The notes under the pieces were generated by a model, which searched no databases, was not told where the DNA came from, and saw only the letters and a program-made list of their open reading frames with translations. 64,000 nucleotides of DNA from Clostridiales bacterium (GTDB lineage: Bacteria > Bacillota > Clostridia > Christensenellales > CAG-138), in assembly GCA_019416935.1 (NCBI GenBank), contig DXWI01000001.1:62001-126000 (forward strand). Reading direction: 5' to 3'. Shown piece by piece: positions 53,658 through 62,318 of this stretch (positions are counted from its first letter, which is position 1; each line of letters opens with the position of its first letter). The translations under genes and the position numbers were made by a program.

Positions 53658-53850
53658 TCGCCCGCGCTCCCTGTTTCTGTGGCGCTATCACTTTGCGGCA
53701 GCGGATTTTCCCCTCCCGGTTTGACACCGCAAACCGGCAAGCATCGCGCACCGCAAAGTACAAATACCGCAGGCTGCGCGTGAAACCCGGTGCGCCGACT
53801 CCCTTCTATCGTTTCCAATCATCGGCATCTCTAATCGGAAAGGAGCTCCT

Positions 53851-54939
53851 ATGAAACATTTCGGTTTCGGATGTATGCGCCTGCCCATGGCGGGCGATGC
53901 GGTCGATCTGTCCCAATTTCAGCGGATGGTCGACCGGTTCCTCGAATCCGGCTGCACCTATTTCGACACGGCACACGGCTACCTCGGCGGAAAGAGCGAG
54001 ACGGCGCTGCGGGCCTGCCTCACCAGCCGGTATCCGCGCGAAGCCTACCTGCTCGCGGATAAGCTGTCGCCGTGGCATTTTTCAAAGGAATCGGAGATCC
54101 TGCCACTGTTTGAAAGCCAGCTTGCCGCCTGCGGCGTGGAGTACTTCGATTATTATCTCATGCACGCGCAAAACCTGGAGCGTTACAGAGCCTATATCGC
54201 GTGCGGCGCGTACCGGATCGCGGATGCGCTACGCGCGCAGGGTCGAATACGGCATCTGGGCGTCTCGTTCCACGGAACGGCCGCCGAGCTCGACGAAATT
54301 CTGACCGCGCAGCCGTCCATCGAGTTCGTACAAATTCAGTTCAACTATGTCGATTATGCCGATCCGAAGGTCGATGCGCGCGGCTGCTACGCGGTTTGCC
54401 GCAAGCACGAAAAGCCCGTATTCATCATGGAGCCGGTCAAGGGCGGGCTGCTGGCCGACCTGCCGGCGGAGGCGGAAGCGGTGTTTGCCGCGCGCGGCGG
54501 CAGTCCGGCGTCGTTTGCCATCCGCTATGCGGCGTCCTTCCCCGGTGTGGAGATGGTGCTCTCCGGCATGAGCACCATGGAGCAGATGGAGGAGAACCTC
54601 TCGTTTATGCAGCGCTTTGAGCCGCTGACCGAAGCGGAGTTCGCCGCCGTGGAGGAGGTGCGTGCCATCCTCGACCGGCAGGATCGGATTGCCTGCACCG
54701 GCTGCCGGTACTGCGAGGAGGGCTGTCCGAAGCGAATCCCCATCCCTGCGCTCTTTCAATGCGTGAATACCGGCCGCCGCCACAGGAGCTGGAACGCTGC
54801 CGAAGCCTGCCGCCGGCGCACAAAGGATCGCGGCAAAGCGTCGGACTGCATCGGGTGCGGCGCATGCGAAGCGGCCTGCCCGCAGGGACTGCCCATCCGC
54901 GCGCTGCTGCGGGATGTCGCGGAGGAACTGGAATCATGA
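53851..54939 (+). CDS. Aldo/keto reductase with C-terminal [4Fe-4S] ferredoxin domain
   Basis: 362 residues. An AKR barrel with D47/Y52-like pattern F-D-T-A-H-G-Y, catalytic Lys in L-A-D-K-L and His in L-M-H-A-Q-N, is followed by two ferredoxin clusters: C-T-G-C-R-Y-C-E-E-G-C-P and C-I-G-C-G-A-C-E-A-A-C-P. Such fusions pass electrons between carbonyl/alcohol pairs and ferredoxin in anaerobes. AAGGAG precedes the ATG. It overlaps the CobW gene as ATGA. Confidence 0.9.
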   Translation: MKHFGFGCMRLPMAGDAVDLSQFQRMVDRFLESGCTYFDTAHGYLGGKSETALRACLTSRYPREAYLLADKLSPWHFSKESEILPLFESQLAACGVEYFDYYLMHAQNLERYRAYIACGAYRIADALRAQGRIRHLGVSFHGTAAELDEILTAQPSIEFVQIQFNYVDYADPKVDARGCYAVCRKHEKPVFIMEPVKGGLLADLPAEAEAVFAARGGSPASFAIRYAASFPGVEMVLSGMSTMEQMEENLSFMQRFEPLTEAEFAAVEEVRAILDRQDRIACTGCRYCEEGCPKRIPIPALFQCVNTGRRHRSWNAAEACRRRTKDRGKASDCIGCGACEAACPQGLPIRALLRDVAEELES

Positions 54940-55922
54940 CCGCGCGCGTCACGATCGTCTCCGGCTTTCTCGGCGCGGGCAAGACCAGCCTGATCCGCGC
55001 GCTCATCGGCGGCGTCTGCGCGGGCGAGCGCCTTGCCGTGATCGAAAACGAATTCGGCGACGTCGGCATCGACGGCGACTTTTTGCGAAATGGCCGGCTG
55101 CGGATACACGAAATCCAATCCGGCTGCATCTGCTGCTCGCTCGCCTCGGATTTTTCGGAGGCGCTGCACGGTCTGGCTGCGCAGTACCGCCCCGACCGCA
55201 TTCTGATCGAGCCATCCGGCGTCGCGCGGCTGTCCGACATCCGCGCGGTCGTTGCGCGCGCCGTTTCGGAAAGGCCCGGCAGCCTGACGACCGGCGGCGT
55301 CATCACCGTCGCGGACGCCTCGCGGTGCGCCATGTATCACGAGCAGTTCGGCGCGTTTTACGGCGATCAGCTCGACAATGCGCAGACCATTCTGCTCAGC
55401 CGCACGGACGCCACCGCCCCATCCGATGTGCAGGCTGCCGAAGCGCTCGTCCGGCGCCTGAACCCGCGCGCCGTGCTGCTGGCCGAGCCGTGGGAGCGGC
55501 TTCGGCCGGACGTGCTGCTGCGCGCCGTGAACGGCGGCTTGCCCTCCAAACCGCCGGATCGACCGGCCGCCCGCGTGCCGCTGCGGGCGGTGTCGGTTCG
55601 CCGCGCACGCACAGGCCGCCGCGCACCGGCGCACCCGTTTGAAAGCTGGAGCGCGCAAAACCTGCCGGTCTGGACGGAGGAAACGCTGCATGCGGCGCTC
55701 TTGCAGGTGGATCAGGGGCTTTGCGGCGCGGTGCTGCGCCTGAAGGGCATCGTTTTTTGTGCGGACGGCCGCGCGCTGCCGTTCGACTATACGCCGGGGC
55801 ACATCGACATCCGGAACGGAGCCCAGACCGCGCCCGCATCCGGCCGGTTGTGCGCAATCGGCACGGCGCTCGACAGGGAGAGGCTCGCGGCGCTGTTTTG
55901 CTGCGCGCCCCCCGCGCGGTGA
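54936..55922 (+). CDS. CobW/G3E-family GTPase (metallochaperone type)
   Basis: 328 residues. Walker A G-F-L-G-A-G-K-T-S, E-N-E-F-G-D-V-G-I-D, the metal-binding G-C-I-C-C-S near residue 68 and S-R-T-D for guanine; a shortened CobW C-terminal domain. G3E proteins use GTP to deliver zinc, nickel, iron or cobalt to target proteins. Fused transcriptionally to the AKR, so it may mature that enzyme, or serve a metalloenzyme elsewhere. Confidence 0.88.
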   Translation: MTARVTIVSGFLGAGKTSLIRALIGGVCAGERLAVIENEFGDVGIDGDFLRNGRLRIHEIQSGCICCSLASDFSEALHGLAAQYRPDRILIEPSGVARLSDIRAVVARAVSERPGSLTTGGVITVADASRCAMYHEQFGAFYGDQLDNAQTILLSRTDATAPSDVQAAEALVRRLNPRAVLLAEPWERLRPDVLLRAVNGGLPSKPPDRPAARVPLRAVSVRRARTGRRAPAHPFESWSAQNLPVWTEETLHAALLQVDQGLCGAVLRLKGIVFCADGRALPFDYTPGHIDIRNGAQTAPASGRLCAIGTALDRERLAALFCCAPPAR

Positions 55923-55999
55923 GGCGTCTCCGCGCACGCCGGACATGGCCGCCGCGCAAGGATTCGCCGCGCACGCCGGTTCGGTCACAGGATATTTCC

Positions 56000-56028
56000 T
56001 TGACAGCGCTGAGAGCGGTCTGTTATCG
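56000..56028 (+). promoter_or_regulatory. Possible promoter of the DUF4317 gene
   Basis: TTGACA (56000-56005), 18 bases, TATCGT (56024-56029; weak). About 115 bases upstream of the start. Confidence 0.4.
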
Positions 56029-56143
56029 TAAAAAACGCGCGCCGTCCTGTGGGGTGTTGACCGTGGAAATCAACGCTCCCTTCCGCCGGGTTTCCCCGTG
56101 CGGCAGGCCGGCGGTATTGTGATGCAGAAATGGAGTTCAAACG

Positions 56144-57271
56144 ATGAATCAAAAGGATTTTGCCGAGCTGCGCCGCCGCTTCCGCCCCGAAAAGAGCGAT
56201 CTGGTGCGCATCCGCGGCTGCTATGTCAACGAAAAGCGGGAGGTCATCTCCGAGTTTGCCCAGACCATCGGCACGCTGTCGCTCATGGAGAGCGAGGATG
56301 TGCTTTCCATCATCCGCAAGACGCTCTCCGGCGCGATCGGCAAGCATCTGATCGACGTCGCGTTCACCAACGAGCAGGTCATGGGCAGCGATGAACACGG
56401 GCTGCTCATGGCGGTTCGCAAATCCGCGCTCGAGGATGACGCCGCCGTGCACGCGCTGTTCACGCGCGTGAAGGACAGCGTGTCCATCGAGGGAAACCTT
56501 CTGATCCTGCTCGCCTACGACAACTACGGCGTGCCGGCCTACCACCGCGACGGTGCGCGCGCGGAGGATTCCCTTGAGGAGTTCCCGTTCTTTGTTTGCA
56601 GCGTTTGCCCCGTCAAGACCGGCAAGCCGCCGCTGAGCTATTCCCCGCAGGAGAGCCGGTTTTTCAATCTGGCCGCGGACAATCTCATCGGCGCGCCGGA
56701 GGTCGGGTTCCTGTTTCCCGCGTTCGATGACCGCAGCGCAAACATCTACAACGCCGCCTATTATACCCGGAGCACCTCGGAGAGCCAGCCGCAGCTCGTG
56801 GACACGCTGTTTCACACCAGGCTGCCCATGCCCGCCGCCGCGCAGAAGGAGGCCTTCGATGCCATTTTGGAGGATACGATCCGCGAGGATTGCAGCATCG
56901 AGGTTATGCAGGCCGTGCACGACCAGCTCACGATCCTGATCGCGGAACACCGAGAAAGCCGGGAGCCGGAACCCCTGACCATCACACGGCAGACGGTCGA
57001 AACCGTCCTCACCGCCTCGGGCGTGTCGGGCGAACATGTGCAGGCCTTTTGCGAGCGCTTTGACAGCGCGTTCGGCGAGGACGCGGCGCTCTGCCCGGAG
57101 AACATCGTGGACGTCAGGCAGTTCGCCGTCACCGCGCCGGACGTGACCATCCGCGTCAGCCCGGAGCGCAGCGATCTGGTCGAGACGCGCCTGATCGACG
57201 GCCGCAAATATATCCTCATCCGCGCCGACGACGGCGTGGAGGTCAACGGTGTGAGCATCCGCATCCATTAA
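56144..57271 (+). CDS. DUF4317 protein
   Basis: 375 residues. Matches the clostridial DUF4317 type: opens M-N-Q-K-D-F-A-E-L-R-R-R-F-R-P and contains I-R-G-C-Y-V-N, F-F-V-C-S-V-C-P-V and F-L-F-P-A-F-D-D-R. Soluble, no catalytic motif, function unknown. A GC hairpin follows the stop. Confidence 0.8.
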   Translation: MNQKDFAELRRRFRPEKSDLVRIRGCYVNEKREVISEFAQTIGTLSLMESEDVLSIIRKTLSGAIGKHLIDVAFTNEQVMGSDEHGLLMAVRKSALEDDAAVHALFTRVKDSVSIEGNLLILLAYDNYGVPAYHRDGARAEDSLEEFPFFVCSVCPVKTGKPPLSYSPQESRFFNLAADNLIGAPEVGFLFPAFDDRSANIYNAAYYTRSTSESQPQLVDTLFHTRLPMPAAAQKEAFDAILEDTIREDCSIEVMQAVHDQLTILIAEHRESREPEPLTITRQTVETVLTASGVSGEHVQAFCERFDSAFGEDAALCPENIVDVRQFAVTAPDVTIRVSPERSDLVETRLIDGRKYILIRADDGVEVNGVSIRIH

Positions 57272-57278
57272 AAGGAAA

Positions 57279-57319
57279 GCGCGCCCCCGCAGGAACCAGG
57301 CGTTCCCACGGGGGCGTGC
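57279..57319 (+). terminator. Terminator after the DUF4317 gene
   Basis: An 11-bp GC-rich stem with one wobble (57279-57289 with 57309-57319) followed by A/T-rich bases, 8 bases after the stop. Confidence 0.65.
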
Positions 57320-57376
57320 GATTTCAAGCGTTCCTATTGGCGCACGGGGCGCGCTTGGGCGGCTCCGGAGTCTCCG

Positions 57377-57754
57377 TCATTCCACGGCGGCGATGGCCTC
57401 CACCTCAACGAGAACGTTTTTCGGCAGCGCCTTGACGGCCACGCAGGCGCGCGCCGGATTGTTTTGGATGTGCTTGGCATATACCTCGTTGAACGCGGCA
57501 AAATTTGCCATGTCGGACAGGAAGCACGTCGTCTTTACGATATCGTCCATCGTGGCGTTCGCAGCCTCCAGCACGGCGCGAAGGTTGACGAGCACCTGCT
57601 CCGTCTGGGACTCGATCGTATCGCCGGCAATGTCGCCGGTCGCCGGATCGACGGGAATCTGGCCGGATACAAACACAAATCCGTTCGCCGAGATTGCCTG
57701 CGAGTAGGGGCCGATCGCCTTGGGCGCATGCTGTGTATGAATCACCGTGTACAT
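57377..57754 (-). CDS. RidA-family enamine/imine deaminase
   Basis: 125 residues, standard length. Deaminates reactive 2-aminoacrylate-type intermediates. Shows A-I-G-P-Y-S-Q-A-I near residue 14, G-F-V-F-V-S-G-Q-I-P, and the catalytic Arg in N-N-P-A-R-A-C-V near residue 104. GGAG precedes the ATG. It stands alone, facing the DUF4317 gene. Confidence 0.92.
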   Translation of the reverse strand: MYTVIHTQHAPKAIGPYSQAISANGFVFVSGQIPVDPATGDIAGDTIESQTEQVLVNLRAVLEAANATMDDIVKTTCFLSDMANFAAFNEVYAKHIQNNPARACVAVKALPKNVLVEVEAIAAVE

Positions 57755-57933
57755 ACTGTTTCTCCTCCATGCGGTTGGTTAATTGATCCAATAAATTATA
57801 GCCAACCCGGCCGCCGTTCGTCAACCGCCCCCGCCTTCGCGCTTGTCCCCGTCCATCGCGCCGCCGTTTTGCCGGCGTTCCGCCGCCGCATGCCATGCTG
57901 TGCGGCGGCAAAAGTGAACTTTCGGTAAACCGG

Positions 57934-57962
57934 TTGACATTCCCCGGTCGAACGATTAGAAT
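57934..57962 (+). promoter_or_regulatory. Promoter of the MATE gene
   Basis: TTGACA (57934-57939), 17-base spacer, TAGAAT (57957-57962), giving an unusually long leader of about 240 bases. Confidence 0.7.
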
Positions 57963-57990
57963 GAGCATTCGTTCCCTGCGTTGAAAACGC

Positions 57991-58149
57991 AGCGGCAGCG
58001 GCGATTTCATAACAACAAGCAGGCGGCACGGTTCGCCGCGAGGGCCGCGCGCTCATACAGCCAGACGGTGACGCACGCTGTGCCGGTGAGCGGCTCGCCG
58101 CGAGGGCGCGCGGCGGCAGCGGCGCTTCCATGACAACAAGCAGCGGCGC
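57991..58149. repeat. Imperfect direct repeat in the MATE leader
   Basis: GCGGCAGCGGCG-x-TT-x-CAT-x-ACAACAAGCAG occurs near 57991 and again near 58106, with C-GCCGCGAGGGC between copies. It may be a decayed tandem duplication. Confidence 0.5.
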
Positions 58150-58211
58150 CCCAATCGGGTTCCCCCGGCCCGTCCCTCACCGGCGGTATTATGATAAGGA
58201 GAGATTGCATC

Positions 58212-59624
58212 ATGCGACCGATTCGTTTGAAAAGCAGCAGAGAGATCAATATGCTGGAAGGCCCGCTTCTGAGCAAGATCTTTGCGTTCGTTCTGCCGCT
58301 GATGCTCACCAATCTGCTGCAGATGTGCTATTCCGCGGCGGATATGATTATCGTCGGCCTGTCGGACGTGGAGGGCGCTATCGGCGCCATCGGCACCACC
58401 GGCGCGCTGATCAATCTGATTTTGAACGTGTTCGCCGGCTTCGCCATCGGCACCAGCGTGGTCGTCGCGCGCAACATCGGCAAGGGCGACCGGCAGGCCA
58501 CGGAGAGCGCCGTGCACACCTCGCTGCTGATCGGGCTGATCTCCGGCGTTGCCTGCGCCGCAATCGGGCTCGTGATCTGCCGACCGATCCTCGCCTCCAT
58601 GGGCGCGCAGGGCCATATTCTCGATCTGGCGACGCTGTACACCAATATTTATTTTGCGGGCGTGCCATTTCTTGCGCTGACGAACTTTGAAATCGCAATT
58701 CTGCGTGCCAAGGGCGACACGCGCACCTCGCTCTACATCCTCGCGTCCACGGGCATCATCAACGTCGTGCTGAACCTGTTCTTCGTGCTCGTGCTGGATA
58801 TGTCGGTGGACGGCGTTGCGCTGGCGACCACCATCTCGAACGCCGCCTCCATGGCGCTGCTGGCCATCCGGCTGCTCAACGACGAGGGCTGGTGCCGCCT
58901 GTCGTTCAAAAAGCTGCGCATCGACCGCCACGCCATGTTTGAGATCATCCGCGATGGCCTGCCGGCGGGCGTGCAGGGCGCGCTGTTCTCCTTTTCCAAC
59001 ATGCTCATCCAGTCCTCGGTCATCGGCATCAACAACGCCGTTTGTCCCGGCGGTTCGGATATCATCGACGGCAACGCGGCCGCGGCCAACCTCGAAAGCC
59101 TCGCGTATGTTGCGGCGGCCTCCGTCTCACAGGCGTCGGTCACGTTCACAAGCCAGCACTTCGGGGCGGGCAAATTCCGGCGCATGGGCAGGGTGATGGC
59201 CAACTGCTATCTGGTCACCGCCATGACCGCGCTCGTTTCCTCCGCGATCATGCTGGTGTTCCGCATGCCGCTCATCGGGCTGTACGTCTCGTCCGATCTT
59301 GCGGTGCGCACGGCGGAGACGCGCATCTTTATACTCGTATCCACGGAGGTGCTCTGCGGCTTTATGGAGGTCGGCTCGGGCATTCTGCGCGGCCTCGGCA
59401 GACCGATCACCTCCACAACCATCTCGCTCATCGGCTCCTGCCTGCTGCGCATGATCTGGCTCTGGACGATCTTTCAGGTGTCGCCGACGCTCGAAACGAT
59501 CTACCTGTCCTATCCGGTATCGTGGGGCCTGACGGCGCTGACGCACCTGACCGTCTCTCTGCTGGTGCGCCGCCGGCACCTTCGCGCCGAGGCGGCCGAA
59601 CCGGAGCCCGCGGCAATCGCGTAG
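58212..59624 (+). CDS. MATE-family multidrug/solute antiporter
   Basis: 470 residues, about 12 membrane helices in two pseudo-repeats; the N-terminus starts with the usual E-G-P-L-L-S-K-I-F-A-F-V-L-P-L segment. DinF/NorM-type cation-coupled export of organic cations or other small molecules. ATG 58212 is 10 bases after AAGGAG; the earlier ATG at 58191 has none. Stop is TAG. Confidence 0.9.
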   Translation: MRPIRLKSSREINMLEGPLLSKIFAFVLPLMLTNLLQMCYSAADMIIVGLSDVEGAIGAIGTTGALINLILNVFAGFAIGTSVVVARNIGKGDRQATESAVHTSLLIGLISGVACAAIGLVICRPILASMGAQGHILDLATLYTNIYFAGVPFLALTNFEIAILRAKGDTRTSLYILASTGIINVVLNLFFVLVLDMSVDGVALATTISNAASMALLAIRLLNDEGWCRLSFKKLRIDRHAMFEIIRDGLPAGVQGALFSFSNMLIQSSVIGINNAVCPGGSDIIDGNAAAANLESLAYVAAASVSQASVTFTSQHFGAGKFRRMGRVMANCYLVTAMTALVSSAIMLVFRMPLIGLYVSSDLAVRTAETRIFILVSTEVLCGFMEVGSGILRGLGRPITSTTISLIGSCLLRMIWLWTIFQVSPTLETIYLSYPVSWGLTALTHLTVSLLVRRRHLRAEAAEPEPAAIA

Positions 59625-59749
59625 CGGCGTTCGGCCCGCAGCGGATGTCGGGCGATCGATTCCCATCCGGCGCCACGCCATATGCGCCGCAGCTCGGCTT
59701 GCTGCGCCTGCCGCAGCCGAAACTCCATCAAATGAACGATGGATCGCAC

Positions 59750-59777
59750 AAGGGCGCTCCCATACGGGAGCGCCCTT
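59750..59777. terminator. Terminator between MATE and the acidic lipoprotein gene
   Basis: Perfect 12-bp stem (59750-59761 with 59766-59777), followed by a T-rich stretch, between convergent genes. Confidence 0.8.
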
Positions 59778-59800
59778 CCTTCGTTTTGTCCGGTTCCGGA

Positions 59801-60568
59801 TCAGTCATCCAGATCATCGTCGTCATCCCCGTCGTTGTCGTCCAGATCGTCGTCATCGTCATCCCAGTCGTCGTTATTCTCATAATCGGCTTCCAGCACC
59901 TTGCCGGTCACGGCGTCCACCTCATACTCGTATTCCACACCATTGGCCGTGAACTCCATCTCGTATACGCCGTCGTCCAGCTCATATTCTGCGTCGCTGA
60001 AGGTCGCCTCGGTCAGTCCCAGCTGCGTGAGCACAAGCTCGCGGGCCTTTTCCATGCCGATGCGGCCCTGTTCGTCCAAATCGTCCCTATCCACCGTGAC
60101 TGCGGCGTTGTTCGCCCCGCAAGCCGCAATCGTCTTGCGCACGCTGTCGGCAATGGTTTCGAGAAAATCGTCGTTCGGATACTGGGAACCGTCCTCCAGC
60201 TTTACGATGATATTCTTTGCGTGGCCGGCAAACGCATTTTCAAAGTAGCCGCCCTCGTAGATCTTCTGTACCAGCGCGCCGACAACCTCCGCGCAGTCCC
60301 TGCCCTCGTAACCGGTATAGCCGTTGGCTACGGATTTTCCGTCGTCGTTCACGCCTTCGATCTCCAGCACAACGCCATTGCTGTCGTATTCGACTTCGAT
60401 CTCCGGATTCACGCTCAAAAGAATCGTACCCGCCGCGACGGTTTTGCTTTCGCCCGTCAAGGCTTTCTCCGCCTGCGGGATCTCGCCCTTTGTGCAGCCG
60501 AACAGGGACACGCTCAGCGTCAGCGCAAGAGCGGCGGTCAGCAGCTTGGTCATCATGTTGTTTCTCAT
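59801..60568 (-). CDS. Lipoprotein with RsgI-like and PepSY domains and an Asp-rich tail
   Basis: 255 residues. Signal peptide with lipobox L-F-G-C. Residues about 45-110 (I-L-L-S-V-N-P-E-I-E-V, then G-V-N-D-D-G-K-S) parallel the extracellular domain of the RsgI protein just upstream. A PepSY-type region with M-E-F-T-A-N-G-V-E-Y-E-Y follows, then 25 residues that are nearly all Asp and Asn. AAAGGAG precedes the ATG. Probably part of the same SigI-RsgI envelope system, as a partner or sensor. Confidence 0.78.
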   Translation of the reverse strand: MRNNMMTKLLTAALALTLSVSLFGCTKGEIPQAEKALTGESKTVAAGTILLSVNPEIEVEYDSNGVVLEIEGVNDDGKSVANGYTGYEGRDCAEVVGALVQKIYEGGYFENAFAGHAKNIIVKLEDGSQYPNDDFLETIADSVRKTIAACGANNAAVTVDRDDLDEQGRIGMEKARELVLTQLGLTEATFSDAEYELDDGVYEMEFTANGVEYEYEVDAVTGKVLEADYENNDDWDDDDDDLDDNDGDDDDDLDD

Positions 60569-60650
60569 CTCGATTGCTCCTTTTGTTTTTGTTGCTTATG
60601 TATGCAGAATACGGAGCAGGATCGGGAAAACCGGGGCCGGAGCAAATTTT

Positions 60651-61412
60651 TTATTCCTCATCGTCAATATCCTGATCGTCATCCGGATCGTCGTCGTCAT
60701 CCCCGTCGCTGTCATGCGCTTCCATATCATCTTCATCCGTTTCGTCGGCTTCCTCGTCGCGGTCGTCGTCGTCCGTATCGTCCTTATCATCGTCATCCCG
60801 TTCATCGTCATCGGGCTGCGGGTCGATCGGAATCACAATTTCGTCCGGCCGGACGGGCGTCACCGTAATGGCACTGCCCACATGCACCTCCAGTTCGATG
60901 AGCAGTCTCTCCTCTGTCGCAGTCTTCCATGCGTCATGCTCCGATTGCACCGTCAGGCAAATCCGGCCGCCCTCCTTCAGGTATCCCATGGCAACAGCGC
61001 GATCCGCCAGCTCATCGGATACCTGATCCACCGTTTTCATGCGGCACTGGTATCCCTGAATCAGCGTTTCACCATCCCCGTTGAGCCCATCGATATCGAT
61101 CACGTAATTCAGACGGTTCACCGCCAGACGCACATCCGGATTGATTTGCAGCCGCACCAAGCCATAGGTTGAGAGCAGGTATCGCCACGAGCCGAGCGCC
61201 AGCAAACAAAAGCAGGCCGCAATCGAGGCCGCGGCAACCATCGCGCGGGTCAGAGCGCGCCGCCTTGCCGCCGGCTCCGCTGTCGCGAGCATCACAACCT
61301 CCGTGACCGTTTGCCCGACCGTGTAGTGCAGATTGGCAACCTTGAGAAAGCGTCCTTCGCCGTCCAAAACGACGGCATAACCGGGGTGGCATTCCATCAC
61401 CAGATAGCGCAT
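60651..61412 (-). CDS. rsgI: RsgI-family anti-sigma factor with an acidic C-terminal tail
   Basis: 253 residues. An N-terminal cytosolic SigI-binding domain (M-R-Y-L-V-M-E-C-H-P-G-Y-A-V-V), one membrane helix (about 57-76), an extracellular RsgI domain (R-L-Q-I-N-P-D-V-R-L-A-V-N-R) and a tail of about 55 residues rich in Asp and Glu in place of the usual carbohydrate-binding module. It should hold SigI inactive until an external cue. The start overlaps the sigI reading frame; AAAGGAGG upstream. Confidence 0.85.
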   Translation of the reverse strand: MRYLVMECHPGYAVVLDGEGRFLKVANLHYTVGQTVTEVVMLATAEPAARRRALTRAMVAAASIAACFCLLALGSWRYLLSTYGLVRLQINPDVRLAVNRLNYVIDIDGLNGDGETLIQGYQCRMKTVDQVSDELADRAVAMGYLKEGGRICLTVQSEHDAWKTATEERLLIELEVHVGSAITVTPVRPDEIVIPIDPQPDDDERDDDDKDDTDDDDRDEEADETDEDDMEAHDSDGDDDDDPDDDQDIDDEE

Positions 61413-62137
61413 TGCCGCTCTCCCTCCTTTCGGTTCATTGCAGAAAGATGATTTCTGATCGTTTCATAGCCGTTGGTATAGGCCAGCAATATGGCGACGA
61501 GATAGCGTCTGTGCCGCTCCAGCGTCTTTTTTTCAACCCCTGCGCCCGCAGCGAGCTGTGTGATCGGGAGCTTTTTTGTTCTGAGCAGCTCGTCGAGCAG
61601 CTGCGGCCGCTATCGGGCATATGCCAGAACCCGCATGCAGGCCGACCGCGTACGCTCCTGTTTCGGACAGTTGTCCGCAACATCGGAGAGCGTTGCGCCA
61701 AAGTCCGCAAGCTGGCCGGCAAACGCCTCCATCTCCTGCCGCGCGGCCGAGCGCGTGTGGAACGCCTCCGTCTCGTTCCTATCCTCGGGAATCCGCTCCC
61801 CGAGGGAACGGGCATCGTCGCCGGACAGCGGCGCATCCAGCGAGAGCATGCCCGTATGGCGGCGTTCGGCCCGGTGATAGTCGATGATCCGGTTTCGGAT
61901 GGCCAGCGCCGCCAGCCGTAAAAATGCGCCCTTTGCGGGCCGGTATGCCATGGCCGCCTCATAAAACGCGAACATGGCGATGCTCAGTTCGTCCCCCTCC
62001 CCGACCGGAAAACGCCCTGTGCATTTCGCCGTCTCCGCTTTGATAAACGGCAGGTATTGTGCGATCAGGCTGTCGGCGTCCAGGCTGCTGCGCTGTGCCG
62101 CCAGAACCCTTGCAACGATGCTGTGTTCCTCTTTCAC
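61397..62137 (-). pseudogene. sigI: RNA polymerase sigma factor SigI with an in-frame amber codon
   Basis: From GTG 62137 (AAGGAG 6 bases before) the frame reads as SigI region 2 (G-D-E-L-S-I-A-M-F-A-F-Y-E-A and I-I-D-Y-H-R) and then meets TAG at codon 176 (61610-61612). The same frame continues with R-P-Q-L-L-D-E-L-L, L-P-I-T-Q-L-A, V-E-K-K-T-L-E-R-H-R-R-Y and stops at 61397, overlapping rsgI. The full 246-codon length fits SigI. The DNA-binding C-terminal part is therefore lost unless the stop is read through or is an assembly error; the shorter protein ends at 61610. Confidence 0.75.
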
Positions 62138-62318
62138 CTCAAGCTCCTTGCGTTGATAGAATACGGATGGAGCGCCTGAAAAACCGGTGTCCGCAGCAAA
62201 ATGATTTACCGGAATTTTACCGCATTGCCCCAGTTACCATTTTCTCACATACCACGCAGGGCTTCGATCATCCTTTTGAAAAAACGGTGTAAAGTATATG
62301 TAAAATGCGATATGCCTC

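Larger units (their letters stand above)
57755..58211. other. Intergenic region before the MATE gene
   Basis: About 460 bases. Holds the MATE promoter and a GC-rich leader of about 250 bases containing a duplicated segment. No gene was recognised. Confidence 0.5.

Noticed and set aside
58021..58149. Mobile element or IS end in the MATE leader
   Set aside because: Only a short imperfect duplication; no transposase or inverted ends.
61610..61612. TAG recoded as pyrrolysine or another amino acid
   Set aside because: TAG ends ordinary genes here (larC, MATE) and no pyl genes are in the window; left as mutation, readthrough or error.
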